Below are positions 10,784 to 19,402 of a stretch of DNA of 64,000 nucleotides, piece by piece. Position numbers and translations under genes: made by a program. This DNA comes from Parascardovia denticolens DSM 10105 = JCM 12538. GTDB lineage: Bacteria; Actinomycetota; Actinomycetes; Actinomycetales; Bifidobacteriaceae. Position 1 is the first letter of the stretch. Each line of letters begins with the position of its first letter. Location: NCBI RefSeq assembly GCF_001042675.1, contig NZ_AP012333.1:1054001-1118000 (forward strand), written 5' to 3'. The notes beneath the pieces are model-generated. The model did no database searches and was not told where the DNA came from. It worked only from the letters and a program-made list of their open reading frames with translations.

Positions 10784-11479
10784 TTACTGATTGTAGGAAA
10801 CGACGGTGATGGCCTCTTCCAAGCGATCGGCCGCGGTGTCGAAGTCGAATCGGGTGACGGACCCATTGGCCGGACGGACCGACAAGTCATAGCCCTCCGG
10901 GGCGAAACGGTTCATCATGCTCAACAGGGTGTTGCCGTGGGAGATCTGCAGGATATTGGCCCCGTCTGGCAGCCTCGATTCCTGGGCCGTATGGGCGATG
11001 AGGGAGAAGCCGGAATCGATACGGCCCCAGTATTCCTGGTCCGACTCGGCGTCATGGAAGGGGTCCGCTTCTTTGAGGAAATCGCGGCTGGCGGCCAGGC
11101 CGAACTTGTTGACTATGGAAGCGTAGGAGGGGGCACCATGGGGAGCGCCTGCCGCCCACCAGGCCTCGTTCATGTCCTTGCCTTCGAAGTAACCGTAGAA
11201 TTGCTCGCGGAAGGCCGGATCGACGACCTTGGGAAGGCGGTCTCCGTCGCTCCCCTTCAGGTTGTCATTGTCTCCCAGAATCATATCCAAAGTCTGTTCC
11301 GCCCTGGTGGTGTCCGAACAGAAGGCGGCGGAGAAGACGACCTGGGCCAGCTTCTCCCCCGCCTTGTGGGCGTCATCGATCCCCGCCTGGGTCAGGGGCG
11401 AATTCGACCATCCTTGCAGACGGTTGTACCGGTTGAAATAGGTCTGCCCGTGGCGCACTATGTACATATGTAAAAGCAT
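10784..11479 (-). CDS. Histidine phosphatase superfamily protein
   Basis: A branch-1 histidine phosphatase (phosphoglycerate mutase-like fold). The phospho-accepting histidine lies in VRHGQT close to the N terminus, the second part of the site in SDTTRAEQT, and the second catalytic histidine in ISHGNTLLSMM. These make it a phosphatase of unknown substrate; glycolytic mutase activity is not implied, because it lacks the closely spaced residues of GpmA. The start is unclear: ATGs at 11509, 11488, 11479 and 11467 are in frame, and GGAGG lies two bases before 11479 and about 14 before 11467. It stands alone on the minus strand next to the divergent Nudix gene. Confidence 0.85.
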   Translation of the reverse strand: MLLHMYIVRHGQTYFNRYNRLQGWSNSPLTQAGIDDAHKAGEKLAQVVFSAAFCSDTTRAEQTLDMILGDNDNLKGSDGDRLPKVVDPAFREQFYGYFEGKDMNEAWWAAGAPHGAPSYASIVNKFGLAASRDFLKEADPFHDAESDQEYWGRIDSGFSLIAHTAQESRLPDGANILQISHGNTLLSMMNRFAPEGYDLSVRPANGSVTRFDFDTAADRLEEAITVVSYNQ

Positions 11480-11672
11480 GCCCTCCATTATTCCACTATT
11501 CCACGGCACATGCAGAAAAAATCTCAGACCAGGCGGAAAGAATCATCCTGCAGGCGGAGAAAAAAGATTCCGCATGGCAGGAAAAGGAGCCCGTCGAGGG
11601 CCAAGGAACAGGCTCTTCGCGAACCTTTCCGTGAAACTGATTGTAAGAGGCGGGGACTAGGATGGATGCATT

Positions 11673-12245
11673 ATGACGACTCCAGATTTCATCCTCGACC
11701 TGCGCAAACACATCGGACATCAGCGCCTCTGGCTCACGGGCACGACCGCCTATGTGGTGGACAACGAGGGCCGTATCCTTCTGGGCCAGCGGGCGGACAC
11801 CAAGAAATGGTCTTTGGTCATGGGCATCGTGGAGCCAGGGGAACAGCCTGCGGACACGGTGGTAAGGGAAGTCAAGGAAGAGACCGGGGTGGACTGCATT
11901 CCCACCGATTTGGTCTCTGTCGAGAGCGATGACCACCCGATCGTTTACACCAACGGGGACCAAGTCCTTTACATGGATCATCTCTTCTTCTGCAAAGTGC
12001 AGAGGGAGGGGAACTCCGAACCTTTCGTCAACGATGAGGAAAGCCTGAAAGTGGGTTGGTTCAAGACCAATGAGCTACCTGACGATCTGTCAGAAGTATC
12101 CAAAAAACGCATGCGTCTTGTGCAACAATACCTTTCACGCACGGTTCTTGGGGATTCCCGGACTCTTTTCACCTGCACCCTGGCCAAGCCGGAGTCCAAA
12201 TTCAACCTGAAACAGTGGTGGAAGAACCTGATTCATTCGAACTAA
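11673..12245 (+). CDS. NUDIX hydrolase
   Basis: Hydrolyses a nucleoside diphosphate linked to another moiety; the exact substrate cannot be told from sequence. The 190-residue protein contains a complete Nudix box, GIVEPGEQPADT followed by VVREVKEETGVD, fitting GX5EX7REUXEEXGU. The preceding KWSLVMG strand is typical. Preferred start is ATG 11673. The gene converges on the LysR regulator gene with only 14 bases between stop codons, and its last codons run into a short direct repeat of CCGAACTA. Confidence 0.92.
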   Translation: MTTPDFILDLRKHIGHQRLWLTGTTAYVVDNEGRILLGQRADTKKWSLVMGIVEPGEQPADTVVREVKEETGVDCIPTDLVSVESDDHPIVYTNGDQVLYMDHLFFCKVQREGNSEPFVNDEESLKVGWFKTNELPDDLSEVSKKRMRLVQQYLSRTVLGDSRTLFTCTLAKPESKFNLKQWWKNLIHSN

Positions 12246-12259
12246 CCGAACTAGCCGAA

Positions 12260-13159
12260 CTAAGCGGCGCAGATTTCCTTGACCTTCTGACGAAAGGCAG
12301 AGGCCGAGGCTGGCTGGTCTCTTCTTTTCAGCCAAATCAGAGACGGCTGGGACGAAGGGTTCGTCTTCAAAGGCGTGAAGCGAAGACCGGAATGGGCGTC
12401 CTCCACCCAATCTTTCGCCACCCCTTCTGTGATCAAGGCGTAACCCAAGCCGGCCCTGACCATCGCCGCAGCCTGGGAAGCCACGGTGTAGGTGGCGATG
12501 ATGTCCATCTTCTTACGCCGCGCCTGCCCCTGCCCAGGCAGGCGGAGACCGGCAGATTCCTCCCATTGACGGGAGACCAGAAGGGGAAGCTTCATGAGCT
12601 CTCCCCCAGCTATCCCTTCCCCTTCCTTGGCCCGAGGATCATCGGCCTTCATGAGCAGGCCCCACTTGTCTTGATAAGGGAGGGCCAGGGAATCATAGTC
12701 CTCGGATGCGGGCGGAAGGGATAAAAGGGCGAAATCGACCAAACCTTCGTTGAGCATGCCGACCAAGCCGTAATCGTCGGCCCAGGAAACCTTGAAGGTG
12801 ATGTCCGGATATTCCTGTCGGGTCTCTGCCATGGCCTGAGCCAGCAGGCCGAAAGCCCCGGTCTGGGAGCAAGCGATGCCCACTTCCCCTCTCGGCAGGT
12901 CGCCGGCGGAAGAGACCTGGTCCTGGGCCTCATGCACCAAATCGACAATTTGCTCGGATTTCTGCCTCAGGGCCATCCCTTGAGGAGTCAGGGTGATGCC
13001 ATAATGGCCGCGTTTGAAAAGGGTGACCCCCAGTTCCTTCTCCAAGTCAATCAACTGACGGGAAAGGGTGGGCTGGGTCAACCCCAAGACTTGAGCGGCC
13101 GCGGAGACGCTCCCCTCCTGGGCGACGGTCAAAAAGTATTCCAAAACCCGAAGTTCCAT
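12260..13159 (-). CDS. LysR-family transcriptional regulator
   Basis: About 299 residues, the usual LysR length. The N-terminal winged helix-turn-helix is clear: ELRVLEYFLTVAQEGSVSAA then LGLTQPTLSRQL. The remainder is a periplasmic-binding-protein-like effector domain with the typical QTGAFGLLAQAM and VGMLNEGLVDFALL segments. A longer open frame to 13372 exists, but family alignment and the GGTGG before the ATG at 13159 fix the start here. Target genes are unknown; no divergent neighbour is adjacent, since rpsD lies upstream on the same strand behind a terminator. Confidence 0.93.
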   Translation of the reverse strand: MELRVLEYFLTVAQEGSVSAAAQVLGLTQPTLSRQLIDLEKELGVTLFKRGHYGITLTPQGMALRQKSEQIVDLVHEAQDQVSSAGDLPRGEVGIACSQTGAFGLLAQAMAETRQEYPDITFKVSWADDYGLVGMLNEGLVDFALLSLPPASEDYDSLALPYQDKWGLLMKADDPRAKEGEGIAGGELMKLPLLVSRQWEESAGLRLPGQGQARRKKMDIIATYTVASQAAAMVRAGLGYALITEGVAKDWVEDAHSGLRFTPLKTNPSSQPSLIWLKRRDQPASASAFRQKVKEICAA

Positions 13160-13303
13160 AAGCCACCATGCCTTTTGTCCCATTTTTCCGAGGAATATCA
13201 TCCATATTATATTCAGGTTTCGAACATGCCCACCCCTGAGAACATGGAATGACCGAGGAGGCGGGATGACCGGAGGAAGTAGAGGAAGGAGATGAGAAAT
13301 GAC

Positions 13304-13330
13304 AAAAGGCCTCAGGGATTCCTGAGGCCT
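13304..13330 (-). terminator. Rho-independent terminator after rpsD
   Basis: A perfect 10-base stem, AGGCCTCAGG with CCTGAGGCCT, closes a four-base loop and is followed on the minus strand by TTT. It sits about 55 bases past the rpsD stop. Confidence 0.85.
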
Positions 13331-13384
13331 GAAGACTAAAAGCGACCGCGACTTCCCTTGCGAGGAAGTCACCGGGGTAAGGCT

Positions 13385-14011
13385 TTAGCGGGCGTAGTAC
13401 TCGACCACGTACTGTATGTTCACCTGGACGGGGATCTCCTCCACCTCAGGCAGACGGGTCAAAGTGGCCTTGAGAGAGGGCAGGTTGACGTCCAGATAAC
13501 CGGGGACCGCAGGCAGGACGTCACGGTGGACGCCTTCGGCGGCAGCCTGGAAAGGCTCCATAGTCTGGCTCTTCGGCTTGACCTGGATGGTTTGGCCGGG
13601 CTTCACGCGGTAGCTAGGGCGGTCGACGATGTTGCCGTCAACGAGGATGTGACGGTGCACCACGAACTGACGGGCCTGAGCGGTGGTACGGGCGAAACCG
13701 GAACGCAGGACCAAGGCGTCGAGACGGGTCTCGAGCTGAACCTGCATGGAGGTACCGGTCTGGCCGGAGGCGCGGGTTGCGCGCTCGTAAACGGAGCGCA
13801 GCTGCTTCTCGGAAACGCCGTACTGGGCACGAAGACGCTGCTTTTCACGCAGACGCACGGCGTAATCGGACTCCGCGCGACGGCGGTCGCGGCCATGCTC
13901 GCCGGGTCCATAAGGACGCTTTTCGAACAGGCTCTGGGCCTTGGGGGTCAAAGCGATGCCGAGGGCGCGGGAAAGGCGCACCTGACGGCGTGCACGCTGA
14001 ACCTTAGTCAT
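13385..14011 (-). CDS. rpsD: 30S ribosomal protein S4
   Basis: Primary 16S rRNA binding protein of the small subunit. The 208 residues match S4 throughout: QVRLSRALGIALTPKAQ, RRRAESDYAVRLREKQ, LETRLDALVLRSGFA and the S4 RNA-binding hairpin RQFVVHRHILVDGNIV. The gene is monocistronic in appearance, with its own terminator. The 244-base upstream spacer is rich in hairpins and direct repeats, which could be a regulatory leader. Confidence 0.99.
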   Translation of the reverse strand: MTKVQRARRQVRLSRALGIALTPKAQSLFEKRPYGPGEHGRDRRRAESDYAVRLREKQRLRAQYGVSEKQLRSVYERATRASGQTGTSMQVQLETRLDALVLRSGFARTTAQARQFVVHRHILVDGNIVDRPSYRVKPGQTIQVKPKSQTMEPFQAAAEGVHRDVLPAVPGYLDVNLPSLKATLTRLPEVEEIPVQVNIQYVVEYYAR

Positions 14012-14158
14012 AATTCAATTCCAATCTGTCGTTGTTTATACGCAAGCGAAGCTGTCGCCTCGCCTAGGCCGGGCCGCTCCAACGCTTCCTGTGTCTCCGC
14101 ACAATCCCAGGAAACCAAGGTTCCAGGACCGATCCGTTGATGGGCTATGGCCTCAGAG

Positions 14159-14182
14159 GTGCCTGCGGCAAGCCGCAGACAC
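14159..14182. promoter_or_regulatory. Hairpin in the dacA-rpsD spacer
   Basis: A 7-base perfect stem, CTGCGGC with GCCGCAG around AA, extended by GTG/CAC after one mismatch. It lacks a U-run on either strand. It lies about 150 bases upstream of rpsD and could be part of the mRNA leader or a weak end for the carboxypeptidase transcript. Confidence 0.4.
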
Positions 14183-14205
14183 GAAGGCCTACTATAGTCG
14201 CAGGC

Positions 14206-14235
14206 CTCTACCAAGCTCTACCAAGTTCCGCCAAG
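14206..14235. repeat. Short tandem repeat in the dacA-rpsD spacer
   Basis: Two exact 10-base copies of CTCTACCAAG are followed by a third imperfect one, TTCCGCCAAG. On the rpsD strand this reads as repeated CTTGGTAGAG, next to a TATAGT that could be a -10 element. Function unknown. Confidence 0.5.
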
Positions 14236-14255
14236 ACCCTGCGGGATCACCACCC

Positions 14256-15728
14256 TCATCGGCGGAACCAGGAGACGACCGTCCGACGGAAGGAATTCCA
14301 CCCATTCCGGATGCCGTCACCAACCCGCTCCCAAAATCCGGGTGTCTTCTTCACCTCTTTCTGGGCGACCAGGGAGATGGTCTTCCCCTCCTGCAAATCC
14401 AGATACGCGCCTTGGGCGCTGACCCGGCCTTTCCCACTGGAGGAAGGCGAGGAACCGTCATCCTCGATCGTCAATACGCCTAGGATCTGGTTCTTCCTGA
14501 CCGGGGCGGAAACCGGGCTGGTCCGCGGCCGGAAGACGGGAAGCCCCATCCGGCGTAAACGATTCGACCCCTCCGCGTTCCCTAGGGAGACCTTGCGGAA
14601 GACGGCCCTTTGCTCCGTGGACAGGCAGAGGGTCCAATCCCGGTCGGCTACAGCGATGACCGACCTCTCCTGCCCATCCTGGACGGCCACCGTGCTTCCC
14701 TTGTATTGCTTCCCCTGGCTGACCACGATCACCATCCGATAAGCCTGATAGCAGTAGTCAAACAGGGTCTTCATGGCTTTGAACCGGGCTAGGGGGTCGG
14801 CATCGGCCTTGTCCGCCTTCTGGACGACGGCTATCACCCTCATCCCTTTGACCAGAGCGGTGGCGGTGAAGCAGGCCCCAGCCTCATCGGTCGTCCCTGT
14901 TTTGAGGCCATCCACCCCTGGGTACGCGGCCTCTTCACCCGGCAACATATGGTTGGTGGTGGAGATGGTCTTGCCGCCGAAGGAGGCCTGTGTCTTCTTG
15001 GAAATGGTCAGGATGGAAGGGTAATCGTGGATCAGGTGCCAGGCGACGATGGCCATGTCTTTGGCCGACAGGGCGTTCTCCGCTTTGGAGGACGACCCCG
15101 GGTAGATGTTCGACCCCAGGAAGGAGTTATTGAGGCCGGAAGCGTTGTAGATCCGGGCGTCGGTGATCCCCCAGGCCCGCACTTGGGCCCGCATCAGATC
15201 CACGAACTTCGGTTCCGAGCCTCCGATCCGCTCGGCAAGGGAGATGGCGGCCGAATTGGCCGATGGGAGCATGGCGGCGTTGACCAGGTCAGAAACGGTG
15301 AATTCCCTGCGGGACATGTCAGCCGAGGTGGTCAAAGGGTTGGTGGCCACCTGATAGGAATAATCCGAGACATGAACCTTCGTGGACCAGGTCAGCTTCC
15401 CCTGGGCGACGGCCTTATAAGTCAGATACAGGGTGATCAGTTTGGTCATGGACGCGATCCCCGCCGGTTCATCCCCATCCTGATCCAGCAGGACCCGGCC
15501 GGTCTGGTATTCGATGGCGTAAGCGTGGGCGGCCGCCACATGAGGCATATGAGAGGTGGAGGGGGAACTGGTCTCCGCGGCGGAGGCGGCGAGGGGGAAA
15601 CGGGAGGCAAGGAGCAGGACGATCACGACCATGACCGAGGCCAAAAGGGCCCGGGCCGACCGCATCCACCGCTTCAAGCCACGAGTCATCCAAGCCGTCA
15701 GAGTCATCCGAGAGCGAATCCGTCTCAT
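14256..15728 (-). CDS. dacA: D-alanyl-D-alanine carboxypeptidase (peptidase S11, low-molecular-weight PBP)
   Basis: Exported penicillin-binding protein that removes the terminal D-Ala of peptidoglycan stem peptides. All three active-site motifs are present: SMTK (Ser93), SAN (156-158) and KTG (276-278). Residues about 24-50 form a signal peptide or anchor ending in AASAAE. The C-terminal 130 residues contain a PBP5-like beta domain and a positively charged amphipathic end (WNSFRRTVVSWFRR) that probably tethers it to the membrane. The ATG has AGGAGG six bases upstream and lies eight bases past the helicase stop, so the two genes are co-transcribed and probably translationally linked. Confidence 0.94.
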   Translation of the reverse strand: MRRIRSRMTLTAWMTRGLKRWMRSARALLASVMVVIVLLLASRFPLAASAAETSSPSTSHMPHVAAAHAYAIEYQTGRVLLDQDGDEPAGIASMTKLITLYLTYKAVAQGKLTWSTKVHVSDYSYQVATNPLTTSADMSRREFTVSDLVNAAMLPSANSAAISLAERIGGSEPKFVDLMRAQVRAWGITDARIYNASGLNNSFLGSNIYPGSSSKAENALSAKDMAIVAWHLIHDYPSILTISKKTQASFGGKTISTTNHMLPGEEAAYPGVDGLKTGTTDEAGACFTATALVKGMRVIAVVQKADKADADPLARFKAMKTLFDYCYQAYRMVIVVSQGKQYKGSTVAVQDGQERSVIAVADRDWTLCLSTEQRAVFRKVSLGNAEGSNRLRRMGLPVFRPRTSPVSAPVRKNQILGVLTIEDDGSSPSSSGKGRVSAQGAYLDLQEGKTISLVAQKEVKKTPGFWERVGDGIRNGWNSFRRTVVSWFRR

Positions 15729-15736
15729 AGCGCCTC

Positions 15737-18442
15737 CTAGAGCTTCTCTATGGGAGCCAAACGGAGCAGAAGCCGCTTGACCCCGGCCGACCCGAAATCG
15801 ACCGTGGCTATGGAATTGGAGCCTTTGTCCTGCACGGCGACCACGGTTCCCAGACCATGCTGATCGTGGATCACCTTGTCCCCCACAACCAATTGCGCCG
15901 CGGTCAGACGGGGGGCCGAAGTCTGTCCGCCTGACGATTTTCCGCTTGATGCTTTTCCACTGGAAGAGGAGGTCATGCCCGACTTAGCGAAGGAGGACCG
16001 GGTCGGGCGCGACCCCTTCGATCCGTTGAGGAACCGTTGGGTGCTGACCCGTCCGTTCCGGTAGGAGGAGGACGAGTGGGAGGAAGACGAATGAGGAAAA
16101 GCCGACCGAGAAGATGCCGGCTTCGAAGAAGAGAAAGGTCGCGGGGAGGACGAAGGGAAAGAGGACGAACCGAAAGCGGTGCCGAAGTCGTCATCGTCGA
16201 AGGAGAATCCATCGGAGAACTCATCCCCATCATCCTCCCATCGGCTGCGGATGCGTTCGGAACTGGTCTCTTTGCGCTCCCACTCGATGAGTTCTCCAGG
16301 AATCTCGTCCAGGAACTGGCTGGGCATGAAATCCTGCAGGTTCCCCCACTGGGCCCTCATGGAAGCCCGGGTCAGATAAAGCCGGCGACGGGCCCGGGTG
16401 ATGCCCACGTAAGCCAAGCGCCTCTCTTCGGAGAGCTCGTCCGTGTTCTCCAAACTGCGGGAATGCGGGAAGGTCCCCTCTTCCATGCCCGTGAGGAATA
16501 CGACCGGGTATTCCAAGCCTTTCGCCGTATGCAAGGTCATCATGGTGACCTGTCCCCGGTCCTCCCCTTCATCCGGCAGGGAATCGGAGTCGGTCACCAA
16601 GGCCGTGGTCTCCAGGAAACCGGCCACGGTGGCGTCAGGCGTGTTCTGCTCATACTCGGCGGCGACCGACTGCAGCTGAGAAAGGTTGTCCACCCGGGTC
16701 ATGTCCTGCGGGTCCAAGGACTGCTTCAACTCGTCCACCAGACCCGATTGGTCCAAGACCTGGGCCACGACGCTGGAAGGATGGGAGTCGTTCTCCTCGG
16801 CGAACCGACGCAGGTCGGTCATGACTTCGCGGAACTTGGCCAGGGGCTTAAGGGTCCGGGAGGTCATCCCCTCAATCTGCCCGGCCTGTTCGGCTGCTTG
16901 CCAAAAAGTAATGCCGTTGTCGGACGCATACTCGTTGAGCATACTTTCCGCCCGGGCCCCCAACCCCCTTTTGGGAACGTTGAGGATACGCCTCATATTG
17001 ACGTCATCCGACGGGTTCACGATGCACTGCAGATAAGCGATGGCGTCCTTCACTTCCTTGCGCTCGTAGAAGCGGGTCCCTCCGACCAACTGATAAGGGA
17101 TCCCGGCGTTGATGAAGGCCTCTTCCAGCGACCGGGACTGGGCGTTGGCCCGGTACATGAGGGCGATGTCGGAGTAGGCGTACCCCTCCTCTTCCACCAA
17201 GCGGGCGGTCTCCTGGGCGATCCATTGGCCTTCCTGCTGGGCGTTGTCCGCGGCGAAGCCGACGATCTTATCCCCCTGGCCCATGGCCGTCCATAAACGC
17301 TTCGGCTTACGGTTCTCGTTCCTGGAAATGACGGCGTTGGCCGCATCCAGAATGGTCTGGGTGGACCGATAGTTCTGTTCCAACATAATGGTCTTGGCCT
17401 GAGGAAAGTCCTTCTCGAAATCCAGGATGTTGGAGATATCGGCGCCGCGGAAGGCGTAGATGGACTGGTCGGAGTCCCCGACCACGGTCACCCAGGCCAA
17501 GGGGTCGCCGGAGACAGGCCGGCCCGAGGGGTCCTTCTCTTCATCGATCCCTGACAGAGCCCTCACCAATTGGTATTGGGCATGGTTGGTGTCCTGGTAT
17601 TCATCCACGAAGATGTAGCGGAAACGATGCCGATAATAGCCTAGGGCCTCAGGCGAAGTGGAGAAGAGCTCGACCGTCCTCATGATCAGATCGTCGAAGT
17701 CGACGGCGTTGGCCAAGCCGAGCCGGTGCTGATATTCGGCGTAGACGATGGCGAACACCCGTTCCGCCTTGCCCATGTCGCCTATGGAATGAGTGGGGAC
17801 GCCGGGGTGGAAGTCAGGGGCGAACTCGTCCAGCTTCTGCCTCCAGGTGGCCAAGGAATTCTTCCAGTCGGATATGGCGCCCAAGACCGCCCGAGGGGTG
17901 TACCGCTTGGAGTCGATGTTGAAGTCCTGGCAGATCAGCTTGACCAAGCGTTGGCAATCGGCCGTGTCATAGATGGAAAAACCGGAGCTGAGCCCGATGT
18001 CTTTGCCATGACGGCGCAAAATTCTCACGCAGGCGGAATGGAAGGTGGAGACCCACATGGTCTCGGCCACCGGTCCGATGAGGCTCCCCAGACGTTCCTT
18101 CATCTCCCGGGCCGCCTTGTTGGTGAAGGTGATGGCCAGGATCTGGCTGGGATAAGCGTGCCACTGACTCAGGGCCCAGGCGATGCGGCGGGTGAGGACG
18201 CGGGTCTTGCCCGAACCTGCCCCTGCACCGATCAGCAAGGCTTGGCCTTGGTATTGCACTGCTTGGGCTTGCTGCTGGTTGAGGCCGGCCAAGAGGCTTT
18301 GGGCGCTCACCGGCTTGTTCCCCTCGGCAAGCCCTTCCCCCTCGAATGATCCGGAAACAAAGGATGGCCGTGGGCCGGTCGCCTGAGCGGAAGTCCGGGA
18401 ATCGGACTTTTTGAAGCTCTGATTCTTGTACTTGTAACCCAT
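15737..18442 (-). CDS. pcrA: ATP-dependent DNA helicase UvrD/PcrA
   Basis: Superfamily 1A 3'-5' helicase acting in nucleotide excision repair and removal of recombination intermediates. The 901-residue protein has Walker A GAGSGKT (about 74-80), motif Ia TFTNKAAREM, motif II VDEYQDTN, motif III GDSDQSIYAFRGA, motif IV QNYRS, motif V TLHTAKGLEYPVVFL and motif VI YVGITRARRRL. A long serine-rich, low-complexity linker (about 715-845) precedes a C-terminal Tudor-like segment (GDKVIHDQHGLGTVV), the arrangement of PcrA. A 45-residue N-terminal extension precedes the helicase core. It heads an operon with the carboxypeptidase gene. Confidence 0.96.
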   Translation of the reverse strand: MGYKYKNQSFKKSDSRTSAQATGPRPSFVSGSFEGEGLAEGNKPVSAQSLLAGLNQQQAQAVQYQGQALLIGAGAGSGKTRVLTRRIAWALSQWHAYPSQILAITFTNKAAREMKERLGSLIGPVAETMWVSTFHSACVRILRRHGKDIGLSSGFSIYDTADCQRLVKLICQDFNIDSKRYTPRAVLGAISDWKNSLATWRQKLDEFAPDFHPGVPTHSIGDMGKAERVFAIVYAEYQHRLGLANAVDFDDLIMRTVELFSTSPEALGYYRHRFRYIFVDEYQDTNHAQYQLVRALSGIDEEKDPSGRPVSGDPLAWVTVVGDSDQSIYAFRGADISNILDFEKDFPQAKTIMLEQNYRSTQTILDAANAVISRNENRKPKRLWTAMGQGDKIVGFAADNAQQEGQWIAQETARLVEEEGYAYSDIALMYRANAQSRSLEEAFINAGIPYQLVGGTRFYERKEVKDAIAYLQCIVNPSDDVNMRRILNVPKRGLGARAESMLNEYASDNGITFWQAAEQAGQIEGMTSRTLKPLAKFREVMTDLRRFAEENDSHPSSVVAQVLDQSGLVDELKQSLDPQDMTRVDNLSQLQSVAAEYEQNTPDATVAGFLETTALVTDSDSLPDEGEDRGQVTMMTLHTAKGLEYPVVFLTGMEEGTFPHSRSLENTDELSEERRLAYVGITRARRRLYLTRASMRAQWGNLQDFMPSQFLDEIPGELIEWERKETSSERIRSRWEDDGDEFSDGFSFDDDDFGTAFGSSSFPSSSPRPFSSSKPASSRSAFPHSSSSHSSSSYRNGRVSTQRFLNGSKGSRPTRSSFAKSGMTSSSSGKASSGKSSGGQTSAPRLTAAQLVVGDKVIHDQHGLGTVVAVQDKGSNSIATVDFGSAGVKRLLLRLAPIEKL

Positions 18443-18570
18443 ATCACATCCTCATTCAATGATTTTCCGGCCACGGACAGCATCCGCTTCGGCCTTCCTT
18501 TCTACCACAAGGGCGGCACAGAATCGCCAGTGGAAAACCTTCTCCCCGCCTGCCGCCGGACCCTTCCCAT

Positions 18571-18584
18571 CGGTATGCATACCG
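18571..18584. promoter_or_regulatory. 14-base perfect palindrome upstream of xpt
   Basis: CGGTATG abuts its exact inverse CATACCG. It lies about 90 bases before the xpt start codon, in the promoter region of the purine salvage pair, and could be a repressor site. I looked for the conserved core of a guanine riboswitch in this leader and did not find it. Confidence 0.45.
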
Positions 18585-18672
18585 GTCCGAATGCTAAGAA
18601 AACCGCCCTTCCTCGTCTGTTCATCTGACTAAAGTTCACTCTATCCTGTTTCTTTATCACTTCAGAGGAATT

Positions 18673-19344
18673 ATGAAATTACTAGAGGATCGTATTAGAG
18701 AAGAAGGTCTGGTTCGCTCGGGTAACGTTTTGAAGGTGGATTCCTTCCTGAACCATCAATGCGACGTCGCCCTCTTCGACGCCATGGGGGCGGAATGGGC
18801 CCACCTCTTCAAAGGCGTGAAAGTCGATAAAATCCTCACCATCGAGACGTCCGGCATCGGCATCGCCTGCTGCGCCGCCAGGTATTTCAACAACGTCCCC
18901 GTGGTCTTCGCCAAGAAAGCCCAGTCCATCAACCTCGACGGCGACCAGTATTGCACCTCCATCTACTCTTTCACCAAACAACGCGAATTCCCCGTCATCG
19001 TGGCCAAGAAATTCCTCATCCCCGGGGAGAACATCCTCATTGTGGATGACTTCTTGGCGAACGGAAACGCCCTCAACGGCCTTTTGTCCATCTGCGAGGA
19101 AGCCGGAGCCAATGTGGTCGGTTTCGCCATCGCCGTGGAGAAGGGTTTCCAAGGCGGAGGCGACGCCTTGCGCGCCCGTGGCTACCGGGTGGAGTCTCTG
19201 GCGAACGTGAGTAACATGGATCCCGAGACCGGGGAGATCACCTTCAGCGAAACCCGCACGGCCGAAGAGACCCCGCAGATGCGAGAAGAGGCCAACCAGA
19301 TCCTGGCGGAAGCGAACGCGGCGGCGAACTCGCCGGCCGAGTAA
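18673..19344 (+). CDS. xpt: Xanthine phosphoribosyltransferase
   Basis: Makes XMP from xanthine and PRPP for purine salvage. The N terminus closely follows the Bacillus enzyme ([20 protein letters not shown]), with SGIG and YSFTKQ in the middle and the PRPP loop in [13 protein letters not shown] at about 119-131. At 223 residues it is about 30 longer than usual because of an acidic, alanine-rich C-terminal tail. AGAGG precedes the ATG at a normal spacing. It is followed 58 bases later by a xanthine/uracil permease gene, a classical salvage operon: uptake and then phosphoribosylation of the base. Confidence 0.96.
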   Translation: MKLLEDRIREEGLVRSGNVLKVDSFLNHQCDVALFDAMGAEWAHLFKGVKVDKILTIETSGIGIACCAARYFNNVPVVFAKKAQSINLDGDQYCTSIYSFTKQREFPVIVAKKFLIPGENILIVDDFLANGNALNGLLSICEEAGANVVGFAIAVEKGFQGGGDALRARGYRVESLANVSNMDPETGEITFSETRTAEETPQMREEANQILAEANAAANSPAE

Positions 19345-19402
19345 GCGGGTAAACCAAGAAGGGAAGAAACCAAAGAAGAGCCACCAAGGAAAGAGGAAAG
19401 AC

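Noticed and set aside
18443-18672. Guanine riboswitch upstream of xpt
   Set aside because: The conserved three-way-junction core words were not found; only a palindrome is visible.
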